The notes: generated by a model not told the origin, from the letters alone. 64,000 bases of DNA from JAKAVN01 sp963796565 (GCA_963796565.1 CAWCMA010000005.1:186001-250000), one strand, 5' to 3'; counted from the stretch's first letter, positions 37,128 to 47,600 are shown. Numbers and translations: made by a program.

Positions 37128-38351
37128 TCAGTTCAGCTCCTTGCTCGAGTACTCCAGGATGCGCCGCCCGACGATGATCATGTTGATCTGCTGCGTGCCC
37201 TCGAAGATGTCGTTGATCTTCGCGTCGCGCATCCATTTCTCGACCAGGTAGCGGCGCGAGTAGCCAAGCGGCCCCAGCAACTCGACCGCTTTCTGCGTGA
37301 TCAGCGTGACCGCGAGGCCCGCCTTGGCCTTGGCCATCGAGGCCTCCAGGCTGTTGCGCATTCCCATGTCGATCATCCATGCCGCACGCCAGGTGAGCAG
37401 ACGCGCTGCCTTGAGCTGAACCTCCATCTCCATGAAGTCGCGCTCGACCGCGCTCAACCGCCGCGGCGAGAGCCCATAGCGAATCTCGACCTTCTGCTCA
37501 GCGAGAAACTCACGCACGAAGTCGAGCGCCGCGCGTCCCACCCCAATCGCCATCGCTGCCACGATCGGCCGGGTCGCATCGAACGTCGCCATCACGTCCT
37601 TGAAACCGCCGCCGTCGCGCCTGACCTCCGCGCTGCCGAGCAGATGGTCGGCAGGCACGCGGCAGTTGTCGAAGACGAGCGCCGCGGTGTCGCTGACCCG
37701 GATGCCGAGCTTCTTCTCCAGCCGCGCCACCGACATCCCGGGCGTCCCGTGCTCGACCACGAACGGCTTTATTCCGGCCCGGCCGGCGCTCTTGTCGACG
37801 GTGGCCCACACCACCACGAAGCCCTCGGATTTCTCCACCGCCATCCAGCCCGAGGTGCAGAAAATCTTGTTGCCGTTGAGCACCCAGTGATCGCCGTCGC
37901 GGGTCGCGGTGGTGGTAACCGCGGCTGAATCCGAGCCGCAACCGGGCTCGGTTATCGCCATCGCGCCCCACTTGGGTTTGCCGCTGCGAAACGGCGCGAG
38001 GAAGCGCTGCTTCTGCTCGGGGGTGCCGGCCGCCATCACCGCCGCGCCGCCCAGTCCGGCGTTGGGAATCGAGAGAAAGAGCCCGGCGTCGCCCCAGCAC
38101 AGCTCCTCGGTGGTGGCGACCGTATAGAGGTTGCGCATCTTCACGGCGCCCTGCCCGTTCGCGTCGCCGCCGCCCATCGGGTCGCCGCCCGATGCGGTGC
38201 TCGCGGCCCACATCGCGTTGAGGAAGTCCCACGGCTTGTCGTGTTCGCGCTCGTCGTATTCGCGCGAGATCGGCCGCATCATCTGTTCGGCCACGGTATG
38301 GAAAAGGTCGATACGCTTTTGGGTCTGCGGTTCAATTTCGAAATCGATCAT
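37128..38351 (-). CDS. Acyl-CoA dehydrogenase
   Basis: A 407-residue flavoenzyme that would introduce a 2,3-double bond in an acyl-CoA. Landmarks are AITEPGCGSDSAAVTTTA (FAD/substrate), KIFCTSGWMA, and near the C-terminus MRDAKINDIFEGTQQI with the catalytic Glu of FEG. Length and order are standard. It lies on the same strand as a LarA-like gene (64 bp) and a second, shorter acyl-CoA dehydrogenase, suggesting a catabolic unit. The acyl substrate is unknown. Confidence 0.95.
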   Translation of the reverse strand: MIDFEIEPQTQKRIDLFHTVAEQMMRPISREYDEREHDKPWDFLNAMWAASTASGGDPMGGGDANGQGAVKMRNLYTVATTEELCWGDAGLFLSIPNAGLGGAAVMAAGTPEQKQRFLAPFRSGKPKWGAMAITEPGCGSDSAAVTTTATRDGDHWVLNGNKIFCTSGWMAVEKSEGFVVVWATVDKSAGRAGIKPFVVEHGTPGMSVARLEKKLGIRVSDTAALVFDNCRVPADHLLGSAEVRRDGGGFKDVMATFDATRPIVAAMAIGVGRAALDFVREFLAEQKVEIRYGLSPRRLSAVERDFMEMEVQLKAARLLTWRAAWMIDMGMRNSLEASMAKAKAGLAVTLITQKAVELLGPLGYSRRYLVEKWMRDAKINDIFEGTQQINMIIVGRRILEYSSKELN

Positions 38352-38414
38352 CTGGAAACGTCCTTCTGAGACTCACGCTATGGATTACCGATCATTTGCT
38401 TCAGCTCACGTGTT

Positions 38415-39869
38415 TCAGCTCACGCTCACCCGGGTGAAATATGTCTGTTCCTCCAAATGCGGATGATAGGTAAGCGTGCAATCCTTGCCCAAGCGATCCT
38501 CGGCTTCGTGCAGGGCCGCCTCGACCGTGGGAAACGGCTCGAAGCCCATGCGCCGCGCGACCTGTTCATTTTCCTTTGGCACCCCGGCGGCGAACACCGC
38601 GCTCAGATGATTGAGTGCGTATAGCCCCTGGCCATACAGGATGCACGGATGCGCACCGTGATAGGCGAAACCGGTGCGGTACTTGTGCACGAATTCCGGC
38701 CGGTGCGCGTACTCCTCCGAGTAGGTGTCCCACACCTCCACCGGGTCTTTCATTGCCGGCAGGACTTCGTCGTAAAGCACCTGGTACGACGGATGGTTGA
38801 GCAGGCTGAACTTCGGCTCGAATGGATTGGCGACGATAAAAATTCCGCCTTTTCGTACCAGGGGATTCTCGTGATAGGCGTTGAACAGAGCCGAGAGCGC
38901 TTTGTTGCGGCAATGGATGGGATTGAATACCGACAGGCGCGAGTAGCTATCGCCGTCGGCCATCCCCAGCAACAGGACGTCGGTCTGTCCTTTGACATCG
39001 GTCACCAACTCGGAGAGGAGCATGTCGAGATGCTTCTCGCGCACCGGCGTAATCAGGCCGGCATCCAGCGCCGCGAATTTCTGCGGCTTGCTGGTGGTCA
39101 GAATGCCCTCGATCTTCATGATTGGCGGATGCCCGCGCCGCGCCAACTCGGCATCGATCAACTCGCCCATCTCGTTCAGCAGTTTGTGAAACGAGCTGTT
39201 CTTCGGATCCTGCACGGAGTGTCCCGAGGCGAAAGGCCAGGGGCGATGGTGGTAGCGGATGGACTCCCAGTTACCCATGCCGACCAGGATCGACTTCCAG
39301 CCGCCCTGAAAGAATCCCTGCGGCGCCGACATGAAGATGAACAGATCGGACTCGACCACCGAGCGATGGACCATCACCTCCATGCCCCTTCTGGTCATGC
39401 CCAAATTGACGAACTGGTTAGGGTCCGTCGCGTCGATGCAGGAAAGCCGTCCACCCAAAGTGTAGGGCAGCCTGGGCCCCAGGATGTGAGTCATCTCCTT
39501 GCGCGTCCACATGCGATGCAAGGCGTTGGCGACTTTGATCTGAATATCTTCGGGCCGCACTCCGTATTGCTGCAGCGCCTCGAGCAGGATCGGCAGACCC
39601 AGGATGCGCAAATCCTGATCGTCGGGGTCGTAGTGCGTCGCGCGGCCATCCTGAATTCCGATCGTAACCTTGGCTCCCTTCGCGACCAGCTTTTGCAGCG
39701 GCGGCATCCCGATCGGCTCGGCCAGCGCCTGACGGAAGCTGGCGGCCGCATCGGATAGCGGCGCCACCGATGGCGGCGGACCCGGAGGGATGCGCGTGCG
39801 ATCGACTGGTAAGCGGGCGGGAATCTTGAGCGTGCCGCAGCTCACCATGAATTCCTGCGTCTGTGCCAT
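38415..39869 (-). CDS. LarA-like (DUF2088) nickel-pincer racemase family protein
   Basis: A 484-residue protein of the LarA family, whose founder racemises lactate with a nickel pincer cofactor. By-eye alignment with Lactobacillus plantarum LarA: the DHTRP loop reads QDGRATH; His108 is kept (ANALHRM); GGRKS becomes GGWKS, keeping the Lys that carries the cofactor; the nickel-ligand His200 is kept in RYHHRP. The second catalytic His (His174) appears replaced in SAPQGFFQGG. Its C-terminal half is longer than usual. Located between two acyl-CoA dehydrogenases, it may act on a 2-hydroxyacyl compound, or do a different reaction. larB, larC and larE are not in the window. Confidence 0.82.
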   Translation of the reverse strand: MAQTQEFMVSCGTLKIPARLPVDRTRIPPGPPPSVAPLSDAAASFRQALAEPIGMPPLQKLVAKGAKVTIGIQDGRATHYDPDDQDLRILGLPILLEALQQYGVRPEDIQIKVANALHRMWTRKEMTHILGPRLPYTLGGRLSCIDATDPNQFVNLGMTRRGMEVMVHRSVVESDLFIFMSAPQGFFQGGWKSILVGMGNWESIRYHHRPWPFASGHSVQDPKNSSFHKLLNEMGELIDAELARRGHPPIMKIEGILTTSKPQKFAALDAGLITPVREKHLDMLLSELVTDVKGQTDVLLLGMADGDSYSRLSVFNPIHCRNKALSALFNAYHENPLVRKGGIFIVANPFEPKFSLLNHPSYQVLYDEVLPAMKDPVEVWDTYSEEYAHRPEFVHKYRTGFAYHGAHPCILYGQGLYALNHLSAVFAAGVPKENEQVARRMGFEPFPTVEAALHEAEDRLGKDCTLTYHPHLEEQTYFTRVSVS

Positions 39870-39995
39870 AAGAAACTTCTCCTTGGCTCAAGCCGGGGCG
39901 CGCCTATTTTGTTGACGCGCTTACCGTCGCACGGAGCCCCGCGCATTTTCAAGGATTCGTCAGTATCCAGCCTCGGCCGCTTAACCACCTGGTCG

Positions 39996-41096
39996 TCAGA
40001 CCGTGGCGAGTCCCTCGAGGGCGGAAAAACCGCGCGCGTTGCGCAACCACATCTCGACCGGATGTTCGCGGATATAGCCGTGGCCGCCGAGTACCTGGAC
40101 CGCGTTGTCGGTGACTTTGAGCGCCGCGGCCGCGACATAGTTGCGCGCCAGGTAGCTTTCCTTGTGCGCGTCCTCGCCGCGGTCGAGATGCCATGCGGCT
40201 TCCCATACCAGCAGGCGCGACGCGTCGATCTCGATCGCCATGTCGGCCAGCATGAAGGCGACCGCCTGCTTGGTGGCGATCGGCACTCCGAAAGCCTTGC
40301 GCTCCTTGGCGTAGTCGCGCGCGTAGTCAAACGCGGCGTGCGCCACCCCGACGCCCATCGCGGCCATCGCGACCCGCGACTGGCTCATCGCACGCTTGAA
40401 ATCGGCCCCACCCTCGCCGCCCAGGTGCGCCTCGGCCCCCAGACGGCATCCCTTGAACTCGACTGCGAAGGTCTCGAGCGCCTTGAGCCCCATGTTCTTC
40501 TCGCGCTCGCCGACGCTGAGGCCCGGCGTGTCGCGCGCGACCAGGAACCCGTCGACGCGGTCGTAGTTGGCGCTCGCCGCCCACACCAAAAGCGTGTCGG
40601 ACGCGGCGGCCAGCGCGACCAGGCACTTGGCGCCGTCGAGCACGAAACTGTGGCCATCGCGCCGCGCCACGGTAGTCATCGCCGCCGGGTCGAAGTCCCA
40701 TCGCGGCTCCACCAGCGCGGCGGTTGCGGCGGCGAAGTCGGGGCCGGTGAAGCGCTTGAGATGGCGCCCGCGCTGTTCGTCGGTACCCATCTCGAGCACC
40801 GGGAATGCCAGCAGTCGCGGCGCCAGCACGTGGGAAGCGATCGCGAGGTCGCCATAGGCGAGTTCCTCGGCGATTATCGCGCCGGTGGTCGCCAGGCGAG
40901 TGTCGCCGTTGCCGCCGAGACTCTCAGGGATCGGCCCCTGCACCAGCCCGAGTTGCCAGGCCTGCGCGACGAGAGCGGCGGGAATCTCGCCGCTCTCGTC
41001 GGCAGGCCGCGCCGCGGGCCGAATCTGCTCGCGCGCAAACGCGCCGACGGTATCGCGGATCATCTGTTGTTCTTCGCTTAAATCGAAGCTCAGCAT
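39996..41096 (-). CDS. Acyl-CoA dehydrogenase family protein
   Basis: A 366-residue acyl-CoA dehydrogenase-fold protein. The N-terminal helical part (LSEEQQMIRDTVGAFAREQI) and C-terminal part (ALKVTDNAVQVLGGHGYIREHPVEMWLRNARG) are standard, and a Glu occurs in ALEG where the catalytic base is expected. The middle domain is divergent: the usual TEPxxGSD segment reads VEPRWDF. It may therefore be a weaker FAD binder or the partner subunit of a heteromeric dehydrogenase with the 407-residue enzyme, as in steroid side-chain degradation; this is inference. Confidence 0.9.
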   Translation of the reverse strand: MLSFDLSEEQQMIRDTVGAFAREQIRPAARPADESGEIPAALVAQAWQLGLVQGPIPESLGGNGDTRLATTGAIIAEELAYGDLAIASHVLAPRLLAFPVLEMGTDEQRGRHLKRFTGPDFAAATAALVEPRWDFDPAAMTTVARRDGHSFVLDGAKCLVALAAASDTLLVWAASANYDRVDGFLVARDTPGLSVGEREKNMGLKALETFAVEFKGCRLGAEAHLGGEGGADFKRAMSQSRVAMAAMGVGVAHAAFDYARDYAKERKAFGVPIATKQAVAFMLADMAIEIDASRLLVWEAAWHLDRGEDAHKESYLARNYVAAAALKVTDNAVQVLGGHGYIREHPVEMWLRNARGFSALEGLATV

Positions 41097-41424
41097 GGTC
41101 AGTTCAAACCGGCTCCATAGAAATTGCGCCGTATGCGCGAGAAGTCACATGCCCGGATTGCCGGCAAGCCCGCGCGACGGTAGCTATGTCGGCAATACTA
41201 GCTTCGCGCGCGCGATAACGCATCCGCCAGCGCGGGATCCTCATCGGCTACGCCGATCAAAACCGCAGCCTCCTGCTCGCGCCGCGGACCCGTTCTATCC
41301 ACATGAAACTTCTCCCGCGGCAAAGACGTCTTTGCATCTGGCGTGATAGGATTGACCGTTGCCTCTGCTTGAGATTGGCGGGTTCAGCGGGGTGAACGCG
41401 TGCCTCAGGGGAAGTTGCCAGGTG
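41097..41424. other. Non-coding gap before the DUF2844 gene
   Basis: No gene, tRNA or repeat is recognised. Part of it is open in several frames, as expected at this GC content, but none has a family-like sequence. The promoter of the DUF2844/DUF3443 pair must lie here; I see no convincing -35/-10. Confidence 0.5.
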
Positions 41425-42006
41425 ATGTGCATTAAAAACTATATGGGCGAATTGCGAGCCAAGATTGCGGCTCACTTTGGGGCGTCGCCCTACCGCCGCT
41501 CCGTAGTGGCGATTTTAGCGCTAGGCGCAGTGATTGCTTTTCAAGCGCCGGGCACGGCGACGGCCACGTTGGGCGGGCCGGCCCAATCCGTAGCTGCCGA
41601 TCAGCAAGCCCTTGGCGGCCAGCTTCGGATTCTCAATCAGCCGCAGTCTTCGACCGGAGAACGGGCCCCTACCGAAGGAACGCCCGCGCCCTCCAATCCT
41701 GCTTACACCGTCGAACAGATTTCGATCCCCACCGGTGTAACGGTGAAGGAGTACCTGGCGCCGGACGGGACTGTTTTCGCGGTCTCATGGCGCGGGCCGC
41801 GACCTCCCGATCTGTCGCAGCTTCTCGGTTCGCATTTCGCCGAGTTCCAGACGGGGGCCGCTTCGCCGCAGGCGCAGCGCGGCCATCTTCTCATCCGGAC
41901 TGATAACCTCATCGTTGAGACCGGTGGTCACATGCGCGACCTGCGAGGCCGCGCCTATCTTCCCGCCCTGCTACCACAGGGCGTCAGCGCGGACGAAATT
42001 CAATGA
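41425..42006 (+). CDS. DUF2844 family secreted protein
   Basis: About 193 residues. A hydrophobic leader (SVVAILALGAVIAFQ) ends near ATATLGG, the usual start of mature DUF2844 proteins. The domain then shows YTVEQISIPTGVTVKEYLAPDG, VFAVSWRGPRPPDL, IRTDNLIVETGGHMR and GRAYLPALLPQGVSADEIQ, a close fit to the family. Function unknown. The stop overlaps the start of the DUF3443 gene (ATGA), so they are translationally coupled, as in other bacteria carrying this pair. The start codon could also be 41443. Confidence 0.88.
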   Translation: MCIKNYMGELRAKIAAHFGASPYRRSVVAILALGAVIAFQAPGTATATLGGPAQSVAADQQALGGQLRILNQPQSSTGERAPTEGTPAPSNPAYTVEQISIPTGVTVKEYLAPDGTVFAVSWRGPRPPDLSQLLGSHFAEFQTGAASPQAQRGHLLIRTDNLIVETGGHMRDLRGRAYLPALLPQGVSADEIQ

Positions 42007-43217
42007 AATCGTGGTGGTTAGTAGGATTGTTCTGTCTTGCGGGAGTCTTGTGCGCGTGCGGTGGTGGTGGGGGCGGCTCTTCCTCCTCCTCACCGAGCGT
42101 ATCGTCACCGCCGCCGGCCGCCGCGTCCAACGTCCAACCGGTAAGCGTCAATTTGGGCCTTGAAGGGAACTACGTTAACGGATTGTTCACCTCGGTGACG
42201 CTATGCATTCCAGGCACATCGAGCTGCCAGACCGTCAATGACATTCTGGTAGACACCGGCTCTTCCGGATTGCGCATTTTGGCGTCCGCCCTGACGCTTG
42301 GCCTGCCCGGCCAGACCGACGCGGGCGGCAATTCAATCGGAGAGTGCGCACAGTTCGTCAAGTCGTTTACCTGGGGACCGGTTGAAATTGCGAACGTCCA
42401 GATGGCGGGCGAAAGCGCACCCAGCGTGCCCGTGCAACTGATTGGACCCGCGAGCTTTCCCGGCCCTCCGGCTGACTGCCCCAACGGTCTTCCGCCAGCG
42501 GATACGGTTAGCGCCCTCGGTGCAAACGGGATCTTAGGGATAGGGCTCTTCGTCCCGGACTGCGGCACCGCCTGCGCAAGCAGCGGTCCTTCCAACCCCG
42601 GCTTCTACTATTCGTGCCCGTCGTCTGGATGCGTGGTTACCACAGAAAGTCCGCAGAACCAGGTACAAAATCCGGTTGCCAGTTTTTCGGGGGACAACAA
42701 TGGCGTGCTGATTCAACTTCCGGCCGTTGGTGCACAAGGGGCGGCGACCGCCTCGGGTTCGCTGATTTTCGGAATCGGGACGCAATCCGACAACGGTTTG
42801 GGTAGTGCCCAAGTTTATAGCACCAACAATCTCGGCAACTTTACCACCATATTTGAAGGCACTCCTTACTCATCGAGTTTTATCGACAGCGGTTCCAATG
42901 GGCTGTTTTTCCTGAGCTCCGGCGTCACCGGCATCGTTCAGTGTACCGGCGGCGATGCAGCTTTCTATTGCCCATCAAACACCGTGAGTCTTGCGGCCCA
43001 GAACGTGGGACAGAACGGCACTTCTGGAACGGTGGCATTCAGCGTCGCCAATGCGCAAAAGCTCTTTTTGACCGGGAACGCCGCCTACAGCAATCTTGGC
43101 GGCCCCAATCCAGGTTCCTTCGATTGGGGAGCGCCGTTTTTCTTTGGGCGCAATGTGTTCGTCGCGATCGACGGTGCACAGACGCCTGCCGGTACCGGAC
43201 CTTATTGGGCTTACTAA
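42003..43217 (+). CDS. DUF3443 family lipoprotein, pepsin-like aspartic protease fold
   Basis: A 404-residue protein. The leader ends in LCAC followed by a Gly/Ser tether, so it is likely a lipoprotein. Two half-domains each carry a D-[T/S]-G-S motif: VDTGSSGLRI (about residues 80-89) and IDSGSNGLFF (about 297-306). This is the pepsin-type catalytic pair. Each is followed by the hydrophobic psi-loop pattern. Paired cysteines suggest disulfides. Whether members are active proteases is not known to me. It is coupled to the DUF2844 gene, an obvious candidate partner or substrate. Confidence 0.88.
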   Translation: MKSWWLVGLFCLAGVLCACGGGGGGSSSSSPSVSSPPPAAASNVQPVSVNLGLEGNYVNGLFTSVTLCIPGTSSCQTVNDILVDTGSSGLRILASALTLGLPGQTDAGGNSIGECAQFVKSFTWGPVEIANVQMAGESAPSVPVQLIGPASFPGPPADCPNGLPPADTVSALGANGILGIGLFVPDCGTACASSGPSNPGFYYSCPSSGCVVTTESPQNQVQNPVASFSGDNNGVLIQLPAVGAQGAATASGSLIFGIGTQSDNGLGSAQVYSTNNLGNFTTIFEGTPYSSSFIDSGSNGLFFLSSGVTGIVQCTGGDAAFYCPSNTVSLAAQNVGQNGTSGTVAFSVANAQKLFLTGNAAYSNLGGPNPGSFDWGAPFFFGRNVFVAIDGAQTPAGTGPYWAY

Positions 43218-43249
43218 GAGAGTGGGAATAGGCGCGGCGGCAATCAGTA

Positions 43250-43423
43250 TCAGACGCCGCCCTCCTTGTTCTCGCCTTCCTGCTCGCGCCGCAGACGCTC
43301 GCGTTCGCGTGCACGGCGATACGTCGTTGGTGGCTCCTCGACCCTAGTCGGAGGCGGCACCGATTTGCGCACCTTGCTCGACGGCGACTTGCGCTTGCGC
43401 CGGATCGGCTTACGCGGCGGCAT
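43250..43423 (-). CDS. Small basic protein, uncertain
   Basis: A 57-residue open frame, MPPRKPIRRKRK to GENKEGGV, very rich in Arg/Lys and charged. No domain. The frame remains open upstream but overlaps pgeF there, so ATG 43423 is the plausible start. Its Shine-Dalgarno is weak. It could be a small nucleic-acid-binding protein or not a gene. Confidence 0.35.
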   Translation of the reverse strand: MPPRKPIRRKRKSPSSKVRKSVPPPTRVEEPPTTYRRARERERLRREQEGENKEGGV

Positions 43424-43475
43424 GATGTGGAATACTAATCCACGAGTCGAGCAAATCCAGCCTTGAAAAGTTGCG

Positions 43476-44276
43476 CTAGGTCTCGAAGCGCTCGATGAAG
43501 CTGAGCTGCAGGCCGGTGACCGAGCCAGCGGCCGCGCGCCGCGAAAAATAGCGCTCGGACTCGCACTTCGTGCACGGACCGACGCTCTTGACCGCTTCGC
43601 GCTCGAGACCTGCCACGGCGAGCTGATCGGCAACGATACCGCGGAGATCGAGGTAAGCCTTACCGGCGCGGTCGCTCGGCTGGACATGGCTATGAGCGCG
43701 CTCGAAGCGCCGCTCGAAACGCCGAGCCAGATCGTCGTCGACCTCGTAGCAGCACGGGCCGATCGAGGGGCCCAGCAGCGCGCGAATCGCGCTCGCCCGC
43801 GCTCCCTGCCGCACCATCGCGCGCACGCCTGCCCCGGCTATTCCGGCCAGCGTCCCGCGCCATCCCGCGTGCAAGGCCCCAATCACGCCCCGCTCGGTGT
43901 CGGCGAGCAGCACCGGCACGCAGTCGGCGGTGAAGATGCATAGCACGACACCAGTCATCGCGGTGACCAGTCCGTCGCCCTCGGGACGCGGATCGCCGTC
44001 GGCACGTACACCTACGGTATGTATCGCCTTGCCATGGACTTGCTTGAGTTGAGCGAAGCGCACTCCGCGTGGCATCAGTCGGCGCGCGCGCTGCCAGTTG
44101 ACGTCGACCGAGCGCGAGTTGTCACCGACCCAGTACGAGAGATTCAGCGAAGCGTAGGGTCCGCGGCTGCCGCCGCCTTCACGGCCCAAAAAGCCGTGGC
44201 ATACCGTAGGCTCGTCCCAGGCTTGAAGTACAGGAGGAACCGGCGGAAGCGATGTAGCTCGACGAAGCGCGCGCAC
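43476..44276 (-). CDS. pgeF: Peptidoglycan editing factor, laccase-domain (YfiH/DUF152)
   Basis: A 266-residue protein with all family signatures: QVHG with the first metal His, TADCVPVLL with the reactive Cys, HAGWRGT, and GPSIGPCCYEV. PgeF removes wrongly incorporated residues (for example L-Ser in place of L-Ala) from peptidoglycan stems; some relatives have purine nucleoside activity. Length is normal. It is not next to rluD as in many genomes; an RluA-type synthase lies 4.4 kb away. Confidence 0.93.
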   Translation of the reverse strand: MRALRRATSLPPVPPVLQAWDEPTVCHGFLGREGGGSRGPYASLNLSYWVGDNSRSVDVNWQRARRLMPRGVRFAQLKQVHGKAIHTVGVRADGDPRPEGDGLVTAMTGVVLCIFTADCVPVLLADTERGVIGALHAGWRGTLAGIAGAGVRAMVRQGARASAIRALLGPSIGPCCYEVDDDLARRFERRFERAHSHVQPSDRAGKAYLDLRGIVADQLAVAGLEREAVKSVGPCTKCESERYFSRRAAAGSVTGLQLSFIERFET

Positions 44277-44344
44277 TCGGTTGTCCGGTATGCGGAGGTT
44301 AACCTATAATTCTGATCTTTGGAATTCGCGCTTGAGGTCGCCCT

Positions 44345-44566
44345 ATGAATGGCTACGAATATCTCCTCGAACGTAATCGCCTGATGTACCGGCTGGAGGA
44401 CGACCTGTCGCGCCTGCGGGACCTGCCCGCGGCCGAGCGCCAGGAGAAGACCGCGCGCCTGCAGGGCGCCTTCGACGTCAGGCTGGCCGAGCTTTACGCC
44501 AAGGTCGCCAACGAGTACCCGGGCGAGCGGCGCAAGAAAGCCCGCCCACTGGCCGACCCGCGCTAA
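44345..44566 (+). CDS. Small helical protein, unknown
   Basis: A 73-residue product, strongly helical and charged (EYLLERNRLMYRLEDDLSRL ...), no Cys, no membrane part. It could form a coiled coil. The start has a GAGGTCG site. It precedes uvrA by 63 bp on the same strand and may be co-transcribed. Function unknown. Confidence 0.6.
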   Translation: MNGYEYLLERNRLMYRLEDDLSRLRDLPAAERQEKTARLQGAFDVRLAELYAKVANEYPGERRKKARPLADPR

Positions 44567-44629
44567 GCCGCGGACCGGCTACCGCCGGCCGGCATCAACC
44601 TTCTTCATCCAGGGATTAGAGAAAAAGCA

Positions 44630-47600
44630 TTGAGCGGCGTGGAGCGCACCATCAGTATCCGCGGAGCGCGCACTCACAATCTCAAGAGCATCTCGCTCGA
44701 CCTCCCGCATAACCGCCTGATCGTGGTGACCGGAGTGTCGGGGTCGGGCAAATCCAGCCTGGTCTTCGACACGCTCTACGCCGAGGGCCAGCGGCGCTTC
44801 GTGCAGAGCCTGTCGACCTACGCGCGGATGTTCCTTCAGCGGATGGACCGGCCGGACGTCGATTCGATTTCGGAAATTCCACCCGCGCTCGCGCTGCGCC
44901 AGAAAAACACCATCAAGAACGCGCGCTCGACTGTCGGCACGGTCACCGAGATAAGCGATTACCTGCGCCTGCTGTTCGCGACCCTGGGCCGCACCATATG
45001 CCCGCGATGCGGCGGTGAGGTCACGCGCGACAGCGTCGAGAGCGCGGCGGCCCACGCCCTCGCCGGCCCGGGGATGCACTTGTTCCTCGCGCCCTTCGAG
45101 CCGGGCTCGCGCTCGGCCGCGGCGGCCTGCGAGTTCCTCGCGCACAACGGATACCATCGGTTGTTCGTCGACGGCGCGATCGTCGAGACCGCCGAACTGC
45201 TCGGGCGCGCAGTGCAAGGCGTCGTGCAGGATGCCGGGCAAGACGCTATCGAAACTGCTGCCATCCACAGCGCTAGCGACTCGGAACTAGAGGCGGCGAC
45301 AGTTGCCGCGCGCGCGGCGCCGGCCCCGGAGCGCGAAGTCGGCGAGTCGTCGAGCGAGTCGTTGCAAGAACCGTTAATGGTCGTCACCGACCGCGTCGCC
45401 AACGATTCCGCCGACGCCCCGGCTCGCGTGCGCGAGGCGCTCGAGAAGGCTTTCTATCTGGGCGGCGGGCGCGCCCGGGTGGTCACCGTGGTGCGCGAGA
45501 ACGGACGGATGACGCCGGTGGCGGATATTGCCTTCGATCGCCGCTTCAACTGTTCACGCTGCGGTACGCTTTTCCCGGAACCCACGCCGGCGCTGTTCTC
45601 GGCCAACAGTCCGATCGGCGCGTGCCCCGAATGCGAGGGCTTCGGCCGCACGGTCGAACTCGATCTCGAAAAGGTCATGCCCGACCCCGGGCTCTCGCTG
45701 CGCCAAGGTCTCATCGCGCCGTGGCGCACGCCCGCCTACCTCGAGATGAAGACCTGGATGCTCAAGTGCGCGCGCCGCGCGCGAGTGCGCGCCGCGGTAC
45801 CGTTTCGCGAGATGACGGAGACCGAGCGCACCTGGCTGCTCGACGGCGAGGCGCGCGACGGCGAGGACCAAGGCGCGCACCGCGATGACTGGGAAAGATG
45901 GCCGGGGGTGCGCGGATTTTTCCGCTGGATGGAGAAGCGGCGTTACAAGACCCACGTACGTATTCTGCTCGCACGCTACCGCCGCTTCGTCCCCTGCCCC
46001 ACCTGCGGCGGCGCCAAGCTCAAACCTGAAGCGCTCAACGTGCGCGTCGAAGGAACCACTATCGCGGAGGTGGGGCGGCTCGCGGTGCGCGAGCTCAAGG
46101 TGTGGCTGGAGCATCTTGGCGACCAGGCGCGGGCGGCCGAGCGCGCCGCCGTCGTGTTGCGCGAACTTAAAAGCCGCGTCGGGTATCTCGACGAAGTGGG
46201 GCTCGGCTACCTGACGGTGGAGCGCCAGGCGCGCACGCTTTCGGGCGGCGAGGCCCAGCGCATCCATCTCGCAAGCGCGCTCGGCAGCCTGCTGACGTCC
46301 ACGATGTATGCGCTCGACGAGCCCACCGTCGGCCTGCACGCGGGCGACGTGCGCCGCCTGCTCGGCGTGTTGCGCCATCTGCGCGACCTGGGCAATACCG
46401 TGGTGGTGGTCGAGCATGATCCGATGATGATCGCGGGCGCCGATTTCACCGTGGAACTCGGGCCCGGCGGCGGCCGTGAGGGCGGCAATCTGATTCGTGC
46501 CGGCGCTCCCGCGCGCAGCCGCGCGAGCAAAGGCGCCAAGAACGTCAAGCCCGCGAGCGCGGGGACGCCGGGTCGGGTGATACTGCTGCGGACGCTCTCG
46601 CGTGAGCGGCGTTTCACCCGGCGCGACCCGGCGCTGCGCATCGTGGGCGCGCGCGAGCATAACCTCAAGGACCTCGACGTACGGATTCCGCTCGGCCGCA
46701 TGGTCTGCGTCACCGGAGTGTCGGGATCGGGCAAGTCGACCCTGGTCGAGGACGTGCTCTACAACAACTATCTGCGCCGGCGCGGCGAGCCGGTGAGCGA
46801 AGTCGGCGCCTGCGATCGGATCGAGGGCCTCGAGCTGGTGGGCGAGATGGTCCACATGGGTCAGGAATTGCCGGCGCGCTCGCTGCGCTCGAATCCCGCG
46901 ACCTATCTGAAAATCTACGACGACATCCGCCGGCTGTTCGCGCAGAGCAACGAGGCGCGCCGCCTCGGCATCCAACCTCGTCACTTCTCCTTCAACGTCG
47001 AGGGCGGGCGTTGCGAGAAATGCCACGGCACCGGCACCGTGACGATCGAGATGCATTTCATGGCCGACCTCGAAGTGCAGTGCGACGCGTGCGACGGCCG
47101 CCGCTTCCAGAGCCACATCCTGGCCATCCGCTACCTTGGCCGCAACGTCAACGAGGTGCTCGCGCTGACGGTCGACGAGGCGCGCGGCTTCTTCGCCAAG
47201 TCCTCCGCGGTCACGCGCCGGCTCGAAGCGCTGAGCGCGGTCGGCCTGGGCTATCTGTGCCTGGGCCAGGCGACCTCGACGCTTTCCGGAGGCGAAGCGC
47301 AGCGTCTCAAGCTCGCGCGCTTCCTGCTCGCCGATCTCGAACCGCTGCCGGCGGGGCCGGACGGCAAGCCGCTGGGGCGCGTTTTTCTGCTCGACGAGCC
47401 AACCACGGGGCTGAGTTCCGTCGACATCCGCCAACTCCTGCGCGTGTTCGGGCGGCTGGTGGCCGAGGGCAACACGCTCGTGGTGATCGAGCACCATCTC
47501 GAGTTCATCGCGCACGCCGACTACGTCATCGACCTCGGTCCAGGCGGCGGCGACGACGGCGGGCGCGTGGTGGCGGCGGGCCCGCCACTCAAGGTCGCAG

